Below, piece by piece: positions 12,867 to 35,733 of a stretch of 64,000 nt of DNA. The translations under genes and the position numbers were made by a program. The notes under the pieces are model-generated. The model saw nothing but the letters and a program-made list of their open reading frames with translations, made no database searches and was not told the DNA's origin. Location of the stretch: assembly GCA_964019415.1 (NCBI GenBank), contig OZ025884.1:2909875-2973874 (forward strand). The letters are read 5' to 3'. The DNA is from Ianthella basta (lineage: Eukaryota; Porifera; Demospongiae; Verongiida; Ianthellidae). The first letter of the stretch is position 1. Each line of letters begins with the position of its first letter.

Positions 12867-12966
12867 TGAAACGTGTCTAAGTGGTCACGACCTTGAAACG
12901 GACATGCACACAACATTTACTGTACGTGAAACGTGTCTAAGCGGTCACGACCTTGAAACGGACATA
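12867..12966 (+). repeat. Direct repeat of a 40-mer, two copies 60 bp apart
   Basis: Positions 12867-12906 and 12927-12966 share 40 bases with one change. Both begin GTGAAACGTGTCTAAG. They lie inside the 3.85-kb insertion and are absent elsewhere in the window. Confidence 0.8.
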
Positions 12967-13165
12967 CATACATTTAATTTCTTAACCGGAAGCTTAGTAT
13001 CTTTGGCGCGAGCGGGAAAGTATAGAGAGGACTTTCAACATTTGCTTGTACAGCTGATTCTAGACACCGCGCGATCTTACACATGCAGGTTAGCCTACCA
13101 GTTTCAGCCAGAATTCCAGAGTTGTTGTATATATATATCACACAGGAGATTGTAAAACTACTTAG

Positions 13166-13241
13166 GAGGATTCAGCTGTACTAACTATATATACAACGCT
13201 CAGTGTTCTATATAATAGTTAGTATAGCTGAATTACCTTCA
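13166..13241. repeat. Short hairpin/foldback, 76 bp
   Basis: The arms GGATTCAGCTGTACTAACTA and its near reverse complement TAGTTAGTATAGCTGAATTACC enclose an AT-rich loop. It lies in the 3.85-kb insertion. No promoter or RNA role can be shown. Confidence 0.5.
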
Positions 13242-13757
13242 AAGTAATCTTTGGTGTTGGGTACAGATTTATATATGTACCTCCAAGACTGGGAACAGAA
13301 TCTTTTGCTCTCAACCAGATGAATTGGAACCCACCGTTAGCCATAGATTAACACCTATTCATGTCCAGCATGCAAAATGTGTGCATGCAATTTACGTATT
13401 ACATATGACTGATCTGATACGCATGAATGCAGTGCTGCAGGACGTCATATTTATTACCCCTTATTATGTGCATTCGTCAATTACATATACTTCTTAATAT
13501 TCTAGGCTACATGCAATCATAATATTACAACCAATTAAAACATTACAAATCTAATTCATAGAACAAAATGAATATAATGTGGGAAAACTCATGTATACAA
13601 TGCTAATCATTACTAAACCATGCATGCATACATGTATAACAGTTCTTAAAACATACGCGCACTGATGAAAGGGACCACCTGTTGATGTGCTTGCAGGTAT
13701 GACGACGCGTACGACTGCATACCCTGGGCTTGTTTGTGAGTCTTCTGGTTTAACCAG

Positions 13758-14758
13758 TTCTGCTGGGTGATATTCTCGAAGCACTACTGGTACCAAACCC
13801 AGATCTTGATGATCTTGCACGGGAAATACTTCAGGCAATATTCCGGACACTAAGCCTGCTGATTGAGCGAGTTGTAGGCGACTACCTACCAGGGGGAGAG
13901 TGGGACAGGGCAGCAGGAGATGCAGAAATGAAAACAAACACAAGGTCAGTACAGAAGACCAACACCATTAGTGAAAGGGATTTTGCGAAGTTAGATAGGT
14001 ACATCCGAGAGAAGCCAAATGCACGCCTGCTTGCACTAGAAGCACACATTCTTTTTACAAGTAACAAAACTGCCATGTGGCTAGACAGCAAATCAGCGGA
14101 AGAGAAAGAGAAACTGTTTGCAATGGTACGGAAGGCATCACCACAACACCAGAAAGCATTCAGGGAGAGACAGAAGGCAATACAAGAACAAAGACATGAA
14201 GCACTAAGGCTGAAGCAAGTGGAGATCGAGAGAAAGCAGCAAAGGGCTCTGCAAAGAAAGGAAAAGTACACCAGTGAGCTGATGGAGTATGGCCTCTGGC
14301 AGAGCATAAAGGAGGTGGATGCCTCTTTGATGCCCATGTCAAGATCTAAAAGGGTTACAGCACTCAAGGTGCAGCTACGTTTTCGAAAGAATGTGCTACA
14401 GCAGGTGCACTCTGACAAAACTATTTTCCAGTTCTCTGACAAAAGTAGTGGAACATACTCACCTGACAAGCTTCGTGACAACTTGACAAAACTTATCCAG
14501 GCTGCTCAGTCTGAATGTGAATTGTGTGACAGTCGCACAAGAGAAGTTGAGGCAGAGAGTACTCTCAGACTGGTGGGAAAACGAATTTTGCATGATTTCA
14601 TTGAAGATGATGCTGTTGTACAATACACAGGAACTGTAATATCTCAGGTACCTGGTTTTCCCGAGTGGTATAACACAGTTTACGACAATGAGCCAGATTG
14701 TGTGTACACATTTCAGCTACTAGATGACTACAATAGTGGTGACCTTAAAATACTTTAA
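13758..14758 (+). CDS. Last exon of an unnamed protein: coiled coil plus Tudor/Agenet-like C-terminus
   Basis: An open frame of about 333 codons starting after an acceptor (TTTAACCAG, 13757) and ending at TAA, with AATAAA at 14843. The part upstream of the first ATG (13928) is also coding-like: ILEALLVPNPDLDDLAREIL, then LPGGEWDRA, so the ATG is probably not the true start. The middle (about 14090-14290) is a Glu/Gln/Arg/Lys-rich helix likely to form a coiled coil. The last 45 residues contain YTGTVISQVPGFPEWYNTVYD and end LLDDYNSGDLKIL, resembling Tudor/Agenet-type beta barrels. It sits in a transposon-like insertion, so it may be an element's own protein or a passenger. Family not recognised. 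Confidence 0.6.
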
Positions 14759-14842
14759 AGTAATTTATCACCTTTGAATTCTGTGTATATATGTGTACTT
14801 TTTTCATTGGTCAGGCTAACATTTTATGTTAAATTTTAAGCA

Positions 14843-14848
14843 AATAAA
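14843..14848 (+). terminator. Polyadenylation signal AATAAA
   Basis: A canonical AATAAA 85 bases after the stop of the 13758-14758 exon on the same strand. It supports that exon being a real 3' terminal exon. Confidence 0.5.
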
Positions 14849-15103
14849 ATGAGTAAGTAGAATTTCCGGTATGACAAACTACTCACTGATCGTGCAGCTG
14901 TACAACTCCCCCTGCGCTTGCCATGATACATGCAGCGCTTCAGCGTATCAGCCATCTGCCACGCTTCCTTCATCCATTCCTTTCGCTTAAGTACTCTTCA
15001 CGAGGCGTAAGTGTCTTCTACTATCACTGCGATGCCAAGCGCTCGGTTACTGCTCGCAAGCGACGAATGTTCTTGTTCTACTAAACGTGACTGCGTTATT
15101 CAG

Positions 15104-15111
15104 TGACGTCA
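15104..15111. promoter_or_regulatory. CRE-like palindrome TGACGTCA
   Basis: A perfect CREB/ATF site next to ATGCGCGCG. It is about 110 bases upstream, on the minus strand, of an open stretch with ATG and a GTGAGT donor (about 14967 down to 14890). It could be the promoter of a minus-strand transcript. This is inferred from motifs only. Confidence 0.35.
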
Positions 15112-15319
15112 TGCGCGCGATTCGTACATACCGTAATTCCTATTACTACGTGTCAGAAAAAATTCGTACGGTAACAATATTCAGAAGCTTGTAATTCAGC
15201 TTCTACCGAACGGATTTGGATGAAAAAAGTCTCATACAGATCGCAAAAGGTAGGTGAATCCGAAAATGCTACCAACATATTGTCAAAACTGAAAGCATAT
15301 TTGAGCCTGCAGTCTCTAC

Positions 15320-15402
15320 CTATGGTAAGGAGGTTGATATACAGCCCGAGGGTTGATATTTTCCGCAATCAACCTCCTTGCCATACGTTATACGTTATAT
15401 CG
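15320..15402. repeat. Short hairpin with GGTAAGGAGGTTGAT arms
   Basis: GGTAAGGAGGTTGAT at about 15324 pairs with ATCAACCTCCTTGCC at about 15367, with flanks extending to CTATGG/CCATACG. The outer CCATACG matches the end sequence of two other foldbacks here (34167-34260 and the edge at 16105). Confidence 0.5.
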
Positions 15403-15513
15403 TATGGTCTTTCCGAAGCTCAGCTAGCGCGAAGGTACAATACGACTGCCAGGCAAGTAGCAGCTGCCGCCATTTGCATTCCTTATTAGGAGACGTCACC
15501 CTAGCAGCCTAAT

Positions 15514-15525
15514 CTGCGCATGCGC
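15514..15525. promoter_or_regulatory. NRF1-like palindrome TGCGCATGCGCA
   Basis: A perfect 12-base match to the NRF1 core, about 400 bases from the CRE-like site, in a locally CG-rich patch of the 3.85-kb insertion. It suggests a promoter, but the gene it would serve is uncertain. Confidence 0.35.
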
Positions 15526-15582
15526 AGTAGATTCTGGCGCCAACTTCATGTCGCATTTGTGGTCTGCGATGTAACTGAACGA

Positions 15583-15985
15583 GCAGAAAACTCGGAGGCT
15601 CTCTCTCTCTTCCTCAAGCGCTCGTCATCAGAGCGATTTCAGGCTGTTCCATCAAGAGACAAGTCGATCGAAGGAACCCTACATTCCTGATAACACGCAG
15701 CGCTGAACTGATTGGGCAGTTAGGACCTTTGAGGAATGGAGAGATTTCTACAATTCCAGACATAGCGAATCCGAGTTCCCACGCGATATTTTGCTGACAG
15801 AGGACAAGTAACGCGCCGTCACTGGCTTTGCATTTTCGTAATGGAAGCAAGAAAGGCGAGTGGAGAGCCATATACGCCACGAAGGTTTGATCCACTTATC
15901 TCCTCTGATGGAACAGCCTGAAATCGCTCTGATGACGAGTGCTTGAGAGAGCCTCCGAGTTTTCTGCTCTTTCTGTTCCATCAAT
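15583..15985. mobile_element. Foldback/MITE with about 75-bp inverted ends
   Basis: AGCAGAAAACTCGGAGGCTC on the left returns as the reverse complement near 15950-15974. The arms, about 15583-15658 and 15900-15976, are nearly identical and enclose about 240 bases with no ORF of note. This is typical of a non-autonomous DNA element nested in the 3.85-kb insertion. Confidence 0.7.
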
Positions 15986-16436
15986 CACTGTATGTTGCAT
16001 GTGACATGCCAGGTATGATATATTAACGAACCTCATTTTGGAGTTATTATGGCATATAACATACTTTTTACCCCTATCCTTTACTACGTGATTGCGCAAT
16101 CACCATACGATATGTCCATATAATTATAATTATAGCTACACTAATCGATGAATAAATGCCACCCTGTTCACTGCAAGCAATGTATGTACATATGTACTAG
16201 CTAACTGTACAAATTAAGATATCAGGGGAATGTCTTGGCCCGGGTCAAAGCTGATTATCATGCATGACAAAGGAGCTAGTGCAGGAAGAAGATTGAAGCT
16301 ATAGAGCTTGAGGGAATCATTAATTAATGCAAGATCATATATATAGCTTGCATGCATGCATGATTGTCTTGCTCATAGCTTGACAATCAAGAAATTAAGT
16401 GTTATATGCGTAACTTAATTAAATTTGGTGGTATGT

Positions 16437-29030
<12,594 letters not shown>

Positions 29031-29763
29031 CTTATAGTTGGTAGTTGCGTAACTACCCGTGACCAGAATTAGATCATTAGCTAATGCCATAGACAAACGT
29101 AGTGCAGTCATTCCATGATGACGCTAAAGCAACAAATACACTATCTAGCTATAATAGGTTCTCTTGCAAAGGCACATAAGGCACTCAGAACATGCACTAG
29201 TTATAGCTATATGTCCATATAATATAATATAATTATAGCCACACTGATTGATGAATAAATGCCACCATGTTCACTGCAAGCAATGTATGTACATATGTAC
29301 TAGCTAATTGTACAAATTAAGCTATAGCAGGGGAATGTCTTGGGTCAAAGCTGATTAGCATGCATGACAAAGGAGCTAGCACAGGAAGAGGATTGAAACT
29401 AGAGCTCGAGGGAATCATTAATTAATGCAAGCCCATAGCTTGCATGCATGCATGCATGATGGAGACGTACAGCTTATCACACATGCTTGTACTTATATAA
29501 TTTTTATACACACACTGACATATATCTGTATGTATTATGCAGAGTATATAACTGTCCTGCACTATAAATACATAGCTATATGCATTCGATGTAGACATTG
29601 CAGTGCATGTTTACCCTCAACATTGGTCCTCATTTGCATGCCTGAAGGCCTGACAACTGGAATAATCGTCAAATATAATGTACAAGTGTATTGTCTTGCT
29701 CATATCTTGACAATCAAGAAATTAAGTGTTAGATGCATAACTTAATTAAATTTGATGGTATGT
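29031..29763. other. Spacer between gene B start and gutted ABCC remnant
   Basis: It matches the gene A/gene B spacer (16106-16436) in its right part, including AATAAATGCCACC and ATGTACATATGTACTAGCTA. It is the uninterrupted form of the spacer that holds the 3.85-kb insertion. An extra stretch at about 29460-29690 is not in the other spacer. I see no gene. Promoter elements of gene B should lie here, but I see no clear TATA box. Confidence 0.6.
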
Positions 29764-30441
<678 letters not shown>

Positions 30442-31480
30442 AGCTAGCTATTGCTGCAAATCGAAGTCAAGGACTAGCTGTGTGGGTTGAATTGAGTGGA
30501 CACTGCTGCTGAAGTAGCTTAAGTTATATCCAGACAGCCTCGCAATTGATTAGTACACAGCTAGAAAGGAAGTGACTCATAATAACTTAGCATTCCTATT
30601 CACTTGCATAATCCACTTTGTTACTATATAATCCATGTGATGCTATGTGTAGGAGGACACCATGAATATTATTAGTACCGTGCGCCAGACTCCCTGCAGA
30701 AAGGTCTGGTATTATTGCGTACACTGACTTATGTCCAGGACAAGATCCTGTCCTGGCCAATCAGTTTTGCTGATTGCTATAATTATGACGTCAGCCTAAA
30801 TTCAGAGACAAGGAATTTGCTCACTTGAAGGATACATTGGGTGCACTGTGGCTTTGCTTGGGCACTCTCTGAAAGTAGAACAAGACTGAGCCACACATGT
30901 GAGCAAAACAATGCAAATTCTGACTCGGTACTACTAGACCCTTCCACAAGGGGGTCTGGCACGCAAGACTAGCCCCACAAGTTGTATGATGATTATATAT
31001 TATAAAAATATTATTACATTATGCACATTTATGTTGTCTTTACAGTACCAATACATTTATTGAAATGCATCATCTGGATTACCATAAATTAACTACTTCA
31101 ATCAGCAGGACGCCTTGTCCTCCTGGCCTTGTAGGTTTGTTGTGCTGAATGGCTGTATGTGATGATACTGACCAATGAATACACTTGGTTGTGATAACAG
31201 AGAGTCTATATACTAGCTATAGGGTAGTCTCGTTCCCAGACCACTTCCAGCCGCCACAAAATGGCCGCCGGAAGTGGTCCGAGAAAGAGATTAGCTATAG
31301 GATGGTCCAGTCAGTGGTGCATGAGTCAGCATACTGTTGCTGGGGTGGGCTTATATGATCACCTCTTGGTTAGAGGCAGTCAAGTGATATTCCTAAATAT
31401 TGTATAAGGCTACAGATGGTAGCTGTGCTGTGATATAGGTATTTGTATACAGCTAGGAGTTGTGCATGTGTGAGTATGCA
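30442..31480. repeat. Segmental duplication, left copy (thiaminase 5' flank)
   Basis: It corresponds to 33173-34355. By eye 30637-31279 is identical to 33382-34024 with no indels (constant offset 2745), whereas the 200 bases next to the start codon differ by substitutions and small indels. It ends with a 65-bp hairpin (31227-31291: TAGTCTCGTTCCCAGACC arms) and TATTGTATAAGGCTACAGAT. No gene is recognised in it. Confidence 0.9.
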
Positions 31481-31493
31481 TCGACTGTGGCAT

Positions 31494-31616
31494 ACTTCTA
31501 CATTGACTACAAAACGTAACACACCGTCTTGCAAACTCTGCCCCTGATAACATCATTTGCAAATTTTGACCATTGCAGCCAATTTGGGACAAAAGTTATT
31601 GCGACGTCCAATTAAA
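31494..31616 (+). pseudogene. Fragment related to a C-x2-C zinc-finger ORF
   Basis: It is similar to 36905-37015: shared stretches include CTCTGCCCCTGATAACATCA and CAATTTGGGACAAAAGTTA. The other copy encodes APDNIICKFCPLQLIWDK. This copy has lost the reading frame. It is probably a scrap of a transposon gene. Confidence 0.45.
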
Positions 31617-31624
31617 TGCCCGTT

Positions 31625-31630
31625 TTTATT
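31625..31630 (-). terminator. Possible polyadenylation signal for the thiaminase-like gene
   Basis: AATAAA on the minus strand, 310 bases downstream of the stop codon at 31940. I saw no closer canonical signal. Confidence 0.3.
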
Positions 31631-31689
31631 GCCACGCACAAGCAAACAAGCGAACGAACGAACGCACAGACTGGAAAAGATTAAATATA

Positions 31690-31736
31690 TTATTAAGGAA
31701 AGGATTAAGGATTAAGGATAAGGATTAAGGATTGTA
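31690..31736 (+). repeat. AAGGATT tandem repeat
   Basis: Five to six imperfect units of AAGGATT(A) downstream of the thiaminase-like gene. Confidence 0.75.
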
Positions 31737-31939
31737 TACAAACATTATTACAAAGCTGTAACAGTTTGTTACTACAAAAATCTACTACTGGTACTTCACA
31801 TTAATTTATACTACAGACTTAAGGCTACAATTAAAGGTTCACACCAAGCAGCTGCAGGTAACAATACAATGTATCACTACAGCTGCAACTAGCCTATATG
31901 TTGCTAAAAACCAAGTGCAAATGGTTAGAAAATAGTTAA

Positions 31940-33172
31940 TTACTTCAGCTGGGTGGACGCTTTCGGTTCCAGCCCAAGTGCCTTCTTCAATTGTGCCTGA
32001 AGAGCTTTCCTTTTGCGATAAATGTCATGATTTGGGGCTGGGGTTGAGTGCTTGAGAGCAGCATAGAATTCTTTGTAGCGTTCATCGGCTGCAGCAGCTG
32101 TTTTCGTGAAAAAATCCTTGCGAGCAGGAAGAACATAGCGTGGGTAGAGAACAGAGGATGGCAAATCCCGACCAAAGGCAAAACACGTGCGAAAAGGCAA
32201 GGAAGTGTAGAAATCAACAAACTTGAGAATATCTGCGGCTCTCTGCTGATCAGCAAACTTGGATTTGTTCACAACTACAGCATCCGTGTACGTCAGGAGG
32301 TTGTTGGAATGATCAAGTGGAGGTGAGATGATGCGGAGCGTCCTCTTGAACTTTTTCAATTCGGCACCCTTTTGGAGAGCTTCGCCCATGTTCTCCGAGT
32401 ATCCATACATCAAGATATGCCTGGAAGTAGTTACCTCCGCAATGAGCAAATCGTGGTTGTCGTGAAACTTGCCACTTGTATCTGGATTGCTTCCATCTGC
32501 CAGCTGTCCATAATCAGTGAATTCCTTCAGCTCTTTTATTAGCTCTTGGTCATCTACTGGGGCATCGATACCCTCATACAGTGAACCAGCGCCATGCTTG
32601 TCAACATATGCGTCCAGGTAGAACATAGGAAGCCCCCAACTTCCCCGAAAATCACCGGCCAAGAGGACCCTGTGGCCACTTTCTTGTTCTGCCTTGTCCA
32701 GGGTTTCTTTTAGTTTGTCAAAGGAGTTCCAGTCCTTCAGCAGTGGATTTTTAGGAACGTGATCCACATCTGCCAGCTCCATCAGAAAGCTGGCGCACTG
32801 AAGTGTCGGCACGCCATACAAGTGGCTCTTCAGGTTCGGGTTATAGCTCACGGAGTGAACAGCAGAGGAAGCAAAGACGTCTGTTGTCACTTCAAAGTGC
32901 CTTTCCAGAGGTTGCAGGAGATCGCTCTTTGCCAGTTCTCCGAGTAAAACTGTGTCGACTTCCATGACATCGTACGCGTCTTCACGATCGGCTAAGTACT
33001 TGCCTTTCAGTTCGCTCAAATTGTACGGGTCGGCTGTGGCCTCTACTGTCACTGACACACCGTGCTGTTTCTTAAATTCGTCGGCAATGAATCTTGTCAG
33101 TCCTACAAGCTTATCGCCGGCCAGGTCTGGGATGTAGGGGAAAATCGACACTCTAAGCTGTTGCGATGACAT
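31940..33172 (-). CDS. Thiaminase I-like protein (thiamine pyridinylase family), 410 aa, intronless
   Basis: A single uninterrupted ORF from ATG 33172 to the stop at 31940, close to the length of bacterial thiaminase I. The family cleaves thiamine by swapping its thiazole for a nucleophile (EC 2.5.1.2) and has a periplasmic-binding-protein fold. Visible family features: N-terminal LRVSIFPYIPD, then YDVMEVDTVLL; GVPTLQCASFLM with Cys126 where the catalytic Cys lies; MYGYSENMG with Glu260 where the catalytic acid lies; LLTYTDAVVVNKS; and LYPRYVLPARKDF. There is no signal peptide, unlike the secreted bacterial enzymes, so it is probably cytosolic. It has no introns among intron-rich neighbours, consistent with horizontal acquisition or retrocopying. 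A substrate-binding protein without thiaminase activity is the main alternative. Confidence 0.8.
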   Translation of the reverse strand: MSSQQLRVSIFPYIPDLAGDKLVGLTRFIADEFKKQHGVSVTVEATADPYNLSELKGKYLADREDAYDVMEVDTVLLGELAKSDLLQPLERHFEVTTDVFASSAVHSVSYNPNLKSHLYGVPTLQCASFLMELADVDHVPKNPLLKDWNSFDKLKETLDKAEQESGHRVLLAGDFRGSWGLPMFYLDAYVDKHGAGSLYEGIDAPVDDQELIKELKEFTDYGQLADGSNPDTSGKFHDNHDLLIAEVTTSRHILMYGYSENMGEALQKGAELKKFKRTLRIISPPLDHSNNLLTYTDAVVVNKSKFADQQRAADILKFVDFYTSLPFRTCFAFGRDLPSSVLYPRYVLPARKDFFTKTAAAADERYKEFYAALKHSTPAPNHDIYRKRKALQAQLKKALGLEPKASTQLK

Positions 33173-34005
33173 AGCTAGCTATCGCTGCAAATCGAAGTCA
33201 AGGACTAACTGTGTGGATTGAATTGAACGGACACTGCGGCTGAAGTTATATAAATCCAGACAGTTTCGTGATTGACTAGTACACAGCTAGAAAGGAAGTG
33301 ACTTATAATAACTTAGCATTCCCATTGCATACATTCACTTGCATAATCCACTTTGTTACCATATATAGCTGGTGGCATCACGTGATGCTATGTGTAGGAG
33401 GACACCATGAATATTATTAGTACCGTGCGCCAGACTCCCTGCAGAAAGGTCTGGTATTATTGCGTACACTGACTTATGTCCAGGACAAGATCCTGTCCTG
33501 GCCAATCAGTTTTGCTGATTGCTATAATTATGACGTCAGCCTAAATTCAGAGACAAGGAATTTGCTCACTTGAAGGATACATTGGGTGCACTGTGGCTTT
33601 GCTTGGGCACTCTCTGAAAGTAGAACAAGACTGAGCCACACATGTGAGCAAAACAATGCAAATTCTGACTCGGTACTACTAGACCCTTCCACAAGGGGGT
33701 CTGGCACGCAAGACTAGCCCCACAAGTTGTATGATGATTATATATTATAAAAATATTATTACATTATGCACATTTATGTTGTCTTTACAGTACCAATACA
33801 TTTATTGAAATGCATCATCTGGATTACCATAAATTAACTACTTCAATCAGCAGGACGCCTTGTCCTCCTGGCCTTGTAGGTTTGTTGTGCTGAATGGCTG
33901 TATGTGATGATACTGACCAATGAATACACTTGGTTGTGATAACAGAGAGTCTATATACTAGCTATAGGGTAGTCTCGTTCCCAGACCACTTCCAGCCGCC
34001 ACAAA

Positions 34006-34162
34006 ATGGCCGCCGGAAGTGGTCTGAGTAAGAGATTAGCTAAAGGGTCGTTTGGTAGCCATAGAGTTCTGCTGAAGGACAAGCAGACTACGGCAGCTGC
34101 TGAAAGACGAGCAACAAGCAACGTCCCGCCGGAACTAAGCGCAGAAGGGCGCATACAACAAG
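34006..34162 (+). CDS. Candidate first exon of an unknown plus-strand gene
   Basis: It starts AAAATGGCCGCC (good start context), stays open for 52 codons (MAAGSGLSKRLAKGSFGSHR...) and ends at a strong donor, CAA|GTAAGT. It is Lys/Arg/Ala-rich. A foldback lies right at the donor and no second exon is recognised, so it may be an orphan exon or chance. No family assigned. Confidence 0.3.
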
Positions 34163-34166
34163 TAAG

Positions 34167-34260
34167 TTATCGTATGGTCAACGATGCATTGGCTCTTTAT
34201 TGCACTCACCCTCGGGACTCGAGCAATAAATGCGCCAATGCATCATTGACCATACAATAA
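34167..34260. mobile_element. 94-bp near-perfect hairpin element
   Basis: The 27-base ends match at 25 positions (TTATCGTATGGTCAACGATG on the left, its complement on the right), and an inner TTTATTGC/GCAATAAA pair extends the stem. The TTAT/AATAA edges suggest a target duplication. It is absent from the left duplicate near 31290, so insertion followed the duplication. A small MITE. Confidence 0.65.
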
Positions 34261-34747
34261 CTATTACATATTGTATAAGGCTACAGATGGTAGCTGTGCT
34301 GTGATATATAGGTATTTGTATACAGCTAGGAGTTGTGCATGTGCGGGTATGCATAGACTAGTACTTTATCTCGAAAACTGTAGGAGATTTGAAGGGTTAA
34401 GTGGATGTAGTTTACATGCATATTATGTCTCTTGATGTTTGTGCACACAGTCACACTACATGCAAAGTATCCCCATGAGATGACACAAATAAATCAACAC
34501 ATGCATGTAACTGTGAATGAAGGGGTCTATACCATCTGAACACCTATGGCTGGCCGGAATAGATCTTTTGAGCACCTGTTTTGAGGGATAGGACTGACAT
34601 GGAGGGGGATGAGGTCCAGATGTTGGTCTGCAGTGACAGGTGGTCAGGGAGGTAACAGGGAGCAGGGAATGATGCACACCATCTTTATGCATCCTTATTC
34701 CTTGTGTGGTGTGGTGTGTGCATGTACACTAACCAACACATGTAACT

Positions 34748-35733
34748 CAGGGCCGTCGTAGGCAATTTAGAAGTAGTAAGGCCATTGGGTGAAGGATACA
34801 CAATGTTGCGAGCGAAGCGAGCGAAAAAATTTTTTAAGCTACTTTTCATTATTATACAGATAACGTTTGCTACAGATCTGTGCCTTAAGAATGGTGATGC
34901 CTTTGCTAGCCCAGCATGCACTCTCGATCAGTCAGTAAGTCGTTTAAGAGGGTTACATAGATTTCACAATGATATCAGTGATATACAGCAAAAAGCAGCT
35001 AAATCATGTTTATTAAACGTTCAGCATTGTATGAAGCTAGATACGTGCCCATGCATAGGATACACATGCGTATATATAGCTAAATATTAGATACAATAGC
35101 TAGTCTTTGATTTAGCTAGCTAGCATTTCAAAGCTGCTAGCTATTATGCAAAATCCTTACCTGGTATACCAGCTCTCTTGGAAAGTTCGAGAAACGATCT
35201 TCTTCACAGCGAATTGACGCTTAGGGTACTGAAAACCTGCGCGAAGCTGATGAGGCTTGTCACCTATTGTCGGCGTTCTTAGGTCCACGTGCTTCGACGA
35301 TGAGGCCATTTGAATTGTTACATCACCGTTAATGGCATAGCGATTCGCTGACGTGTGGTGCTACAAGCCATGCTTCGTAGCGCCAGGTGATGTGGGTCTA
35401 TTGGTGCGAGAAAACGATGGCTTACGTACGCGCTGCTGGCCTCCATCTTTATTAGGTTTTGAATCGATTACGTAACAAAACATGGCGGAAGAAAGGAGCG
35501 TGCTTGCAAATCGTGAAGTATTGGACCCTACTTGATATCTCCTTGTTTCATTGCATCTGCTAACAACCTAAGATCATTGCTTCTTTTTTTCCTCAACGGT
35601 TAGTTAAGGTAGGGTAGGGCTAATCTGGTTTAGTAGCTAAAAGCACTGCTTTTGAAAATTAAAAAAAACTGCTAGCTGTTAAAAAAGTGGTACGGCCATG
35701 GCCGTACCGGCCGTACCGCCTCCGACGGCCCTG
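34748..35733 (-). mobile_element. hAT-type DNA element, about 1 kb, internally deleted
   Basis: Its ends are inverted: CAGGGCCGTCGTAGGC at the left and CAGGGCCGTCGGAGGC when the right end is reversed. TAACT flanks both sides, a 5-bp target duplication. CAGGG termini are usual for hAT elements. It contains one coding exon (35161-35309) resembling the start of a TTF-finger hAT transposase, but the rest of the transposase is missing. AT-rich filler occupies 34800-35100. Confidence 0.65.
35161..35309 (-). CDS. First exon of a TTF-finger/hAT transposase-like gene (orphan)
   Basis: It starts at ATG 35309 (AAATGGCC) and runs 149 nt to a GTAAGG donor. The product begins MASSSKHVDLR and contains FPKRxFxxK...RTFQxSWY-like sequence (FQYPKRQFAVKKIVSRTFQE, then SWYT), the pattern found just before the TTF zinc finger in hAT and ZMYM-like proteins. 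The next exon, expected to carry the Cys residues, is not found downstream. It belongs to the element at 34748-35733. Confidence 0.5.

Larger units (their letters stand above)
12252..16106. mobile_element. About 3.85-kb insertion in the gene A / gene B spacer
   Basis: The spacer upstream of gene B reads straight from TTATAGCTATATGTCC into AATAAATGCCACC at 29200-29270. Between genes A and B the same sequence is split at about 12252 and resumes at about 16106. The outer ends carry CCTATGGT (12263) and ACCATACG (16105), a weak inverted pair also seen at other hairpins in this window. Inside are a probable gene ending at 14758, two foldbacks, a repeated 40-mer and promoter-type motifs. I cannot name the element, and it may be several nested insertions. 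Confidence 0.55.
33173..34355. repeat. Segmental duplication, right copy (thiaminase 5' flank)
   Basis: Partner of 30442-31480; 33382-34024 appears identical to the left copy. It contains the same CGTTCCCAGACC hairpin at 33972-34036. The two copies diverge at 34025, where this copy carries about 235 extra bases (a candidate exon and a 94-bp foldback), and match again at 34271-34355. It includes the probable promoter of the thiaminase-like gene, with no clear TATA box. Confidence 0.88.
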
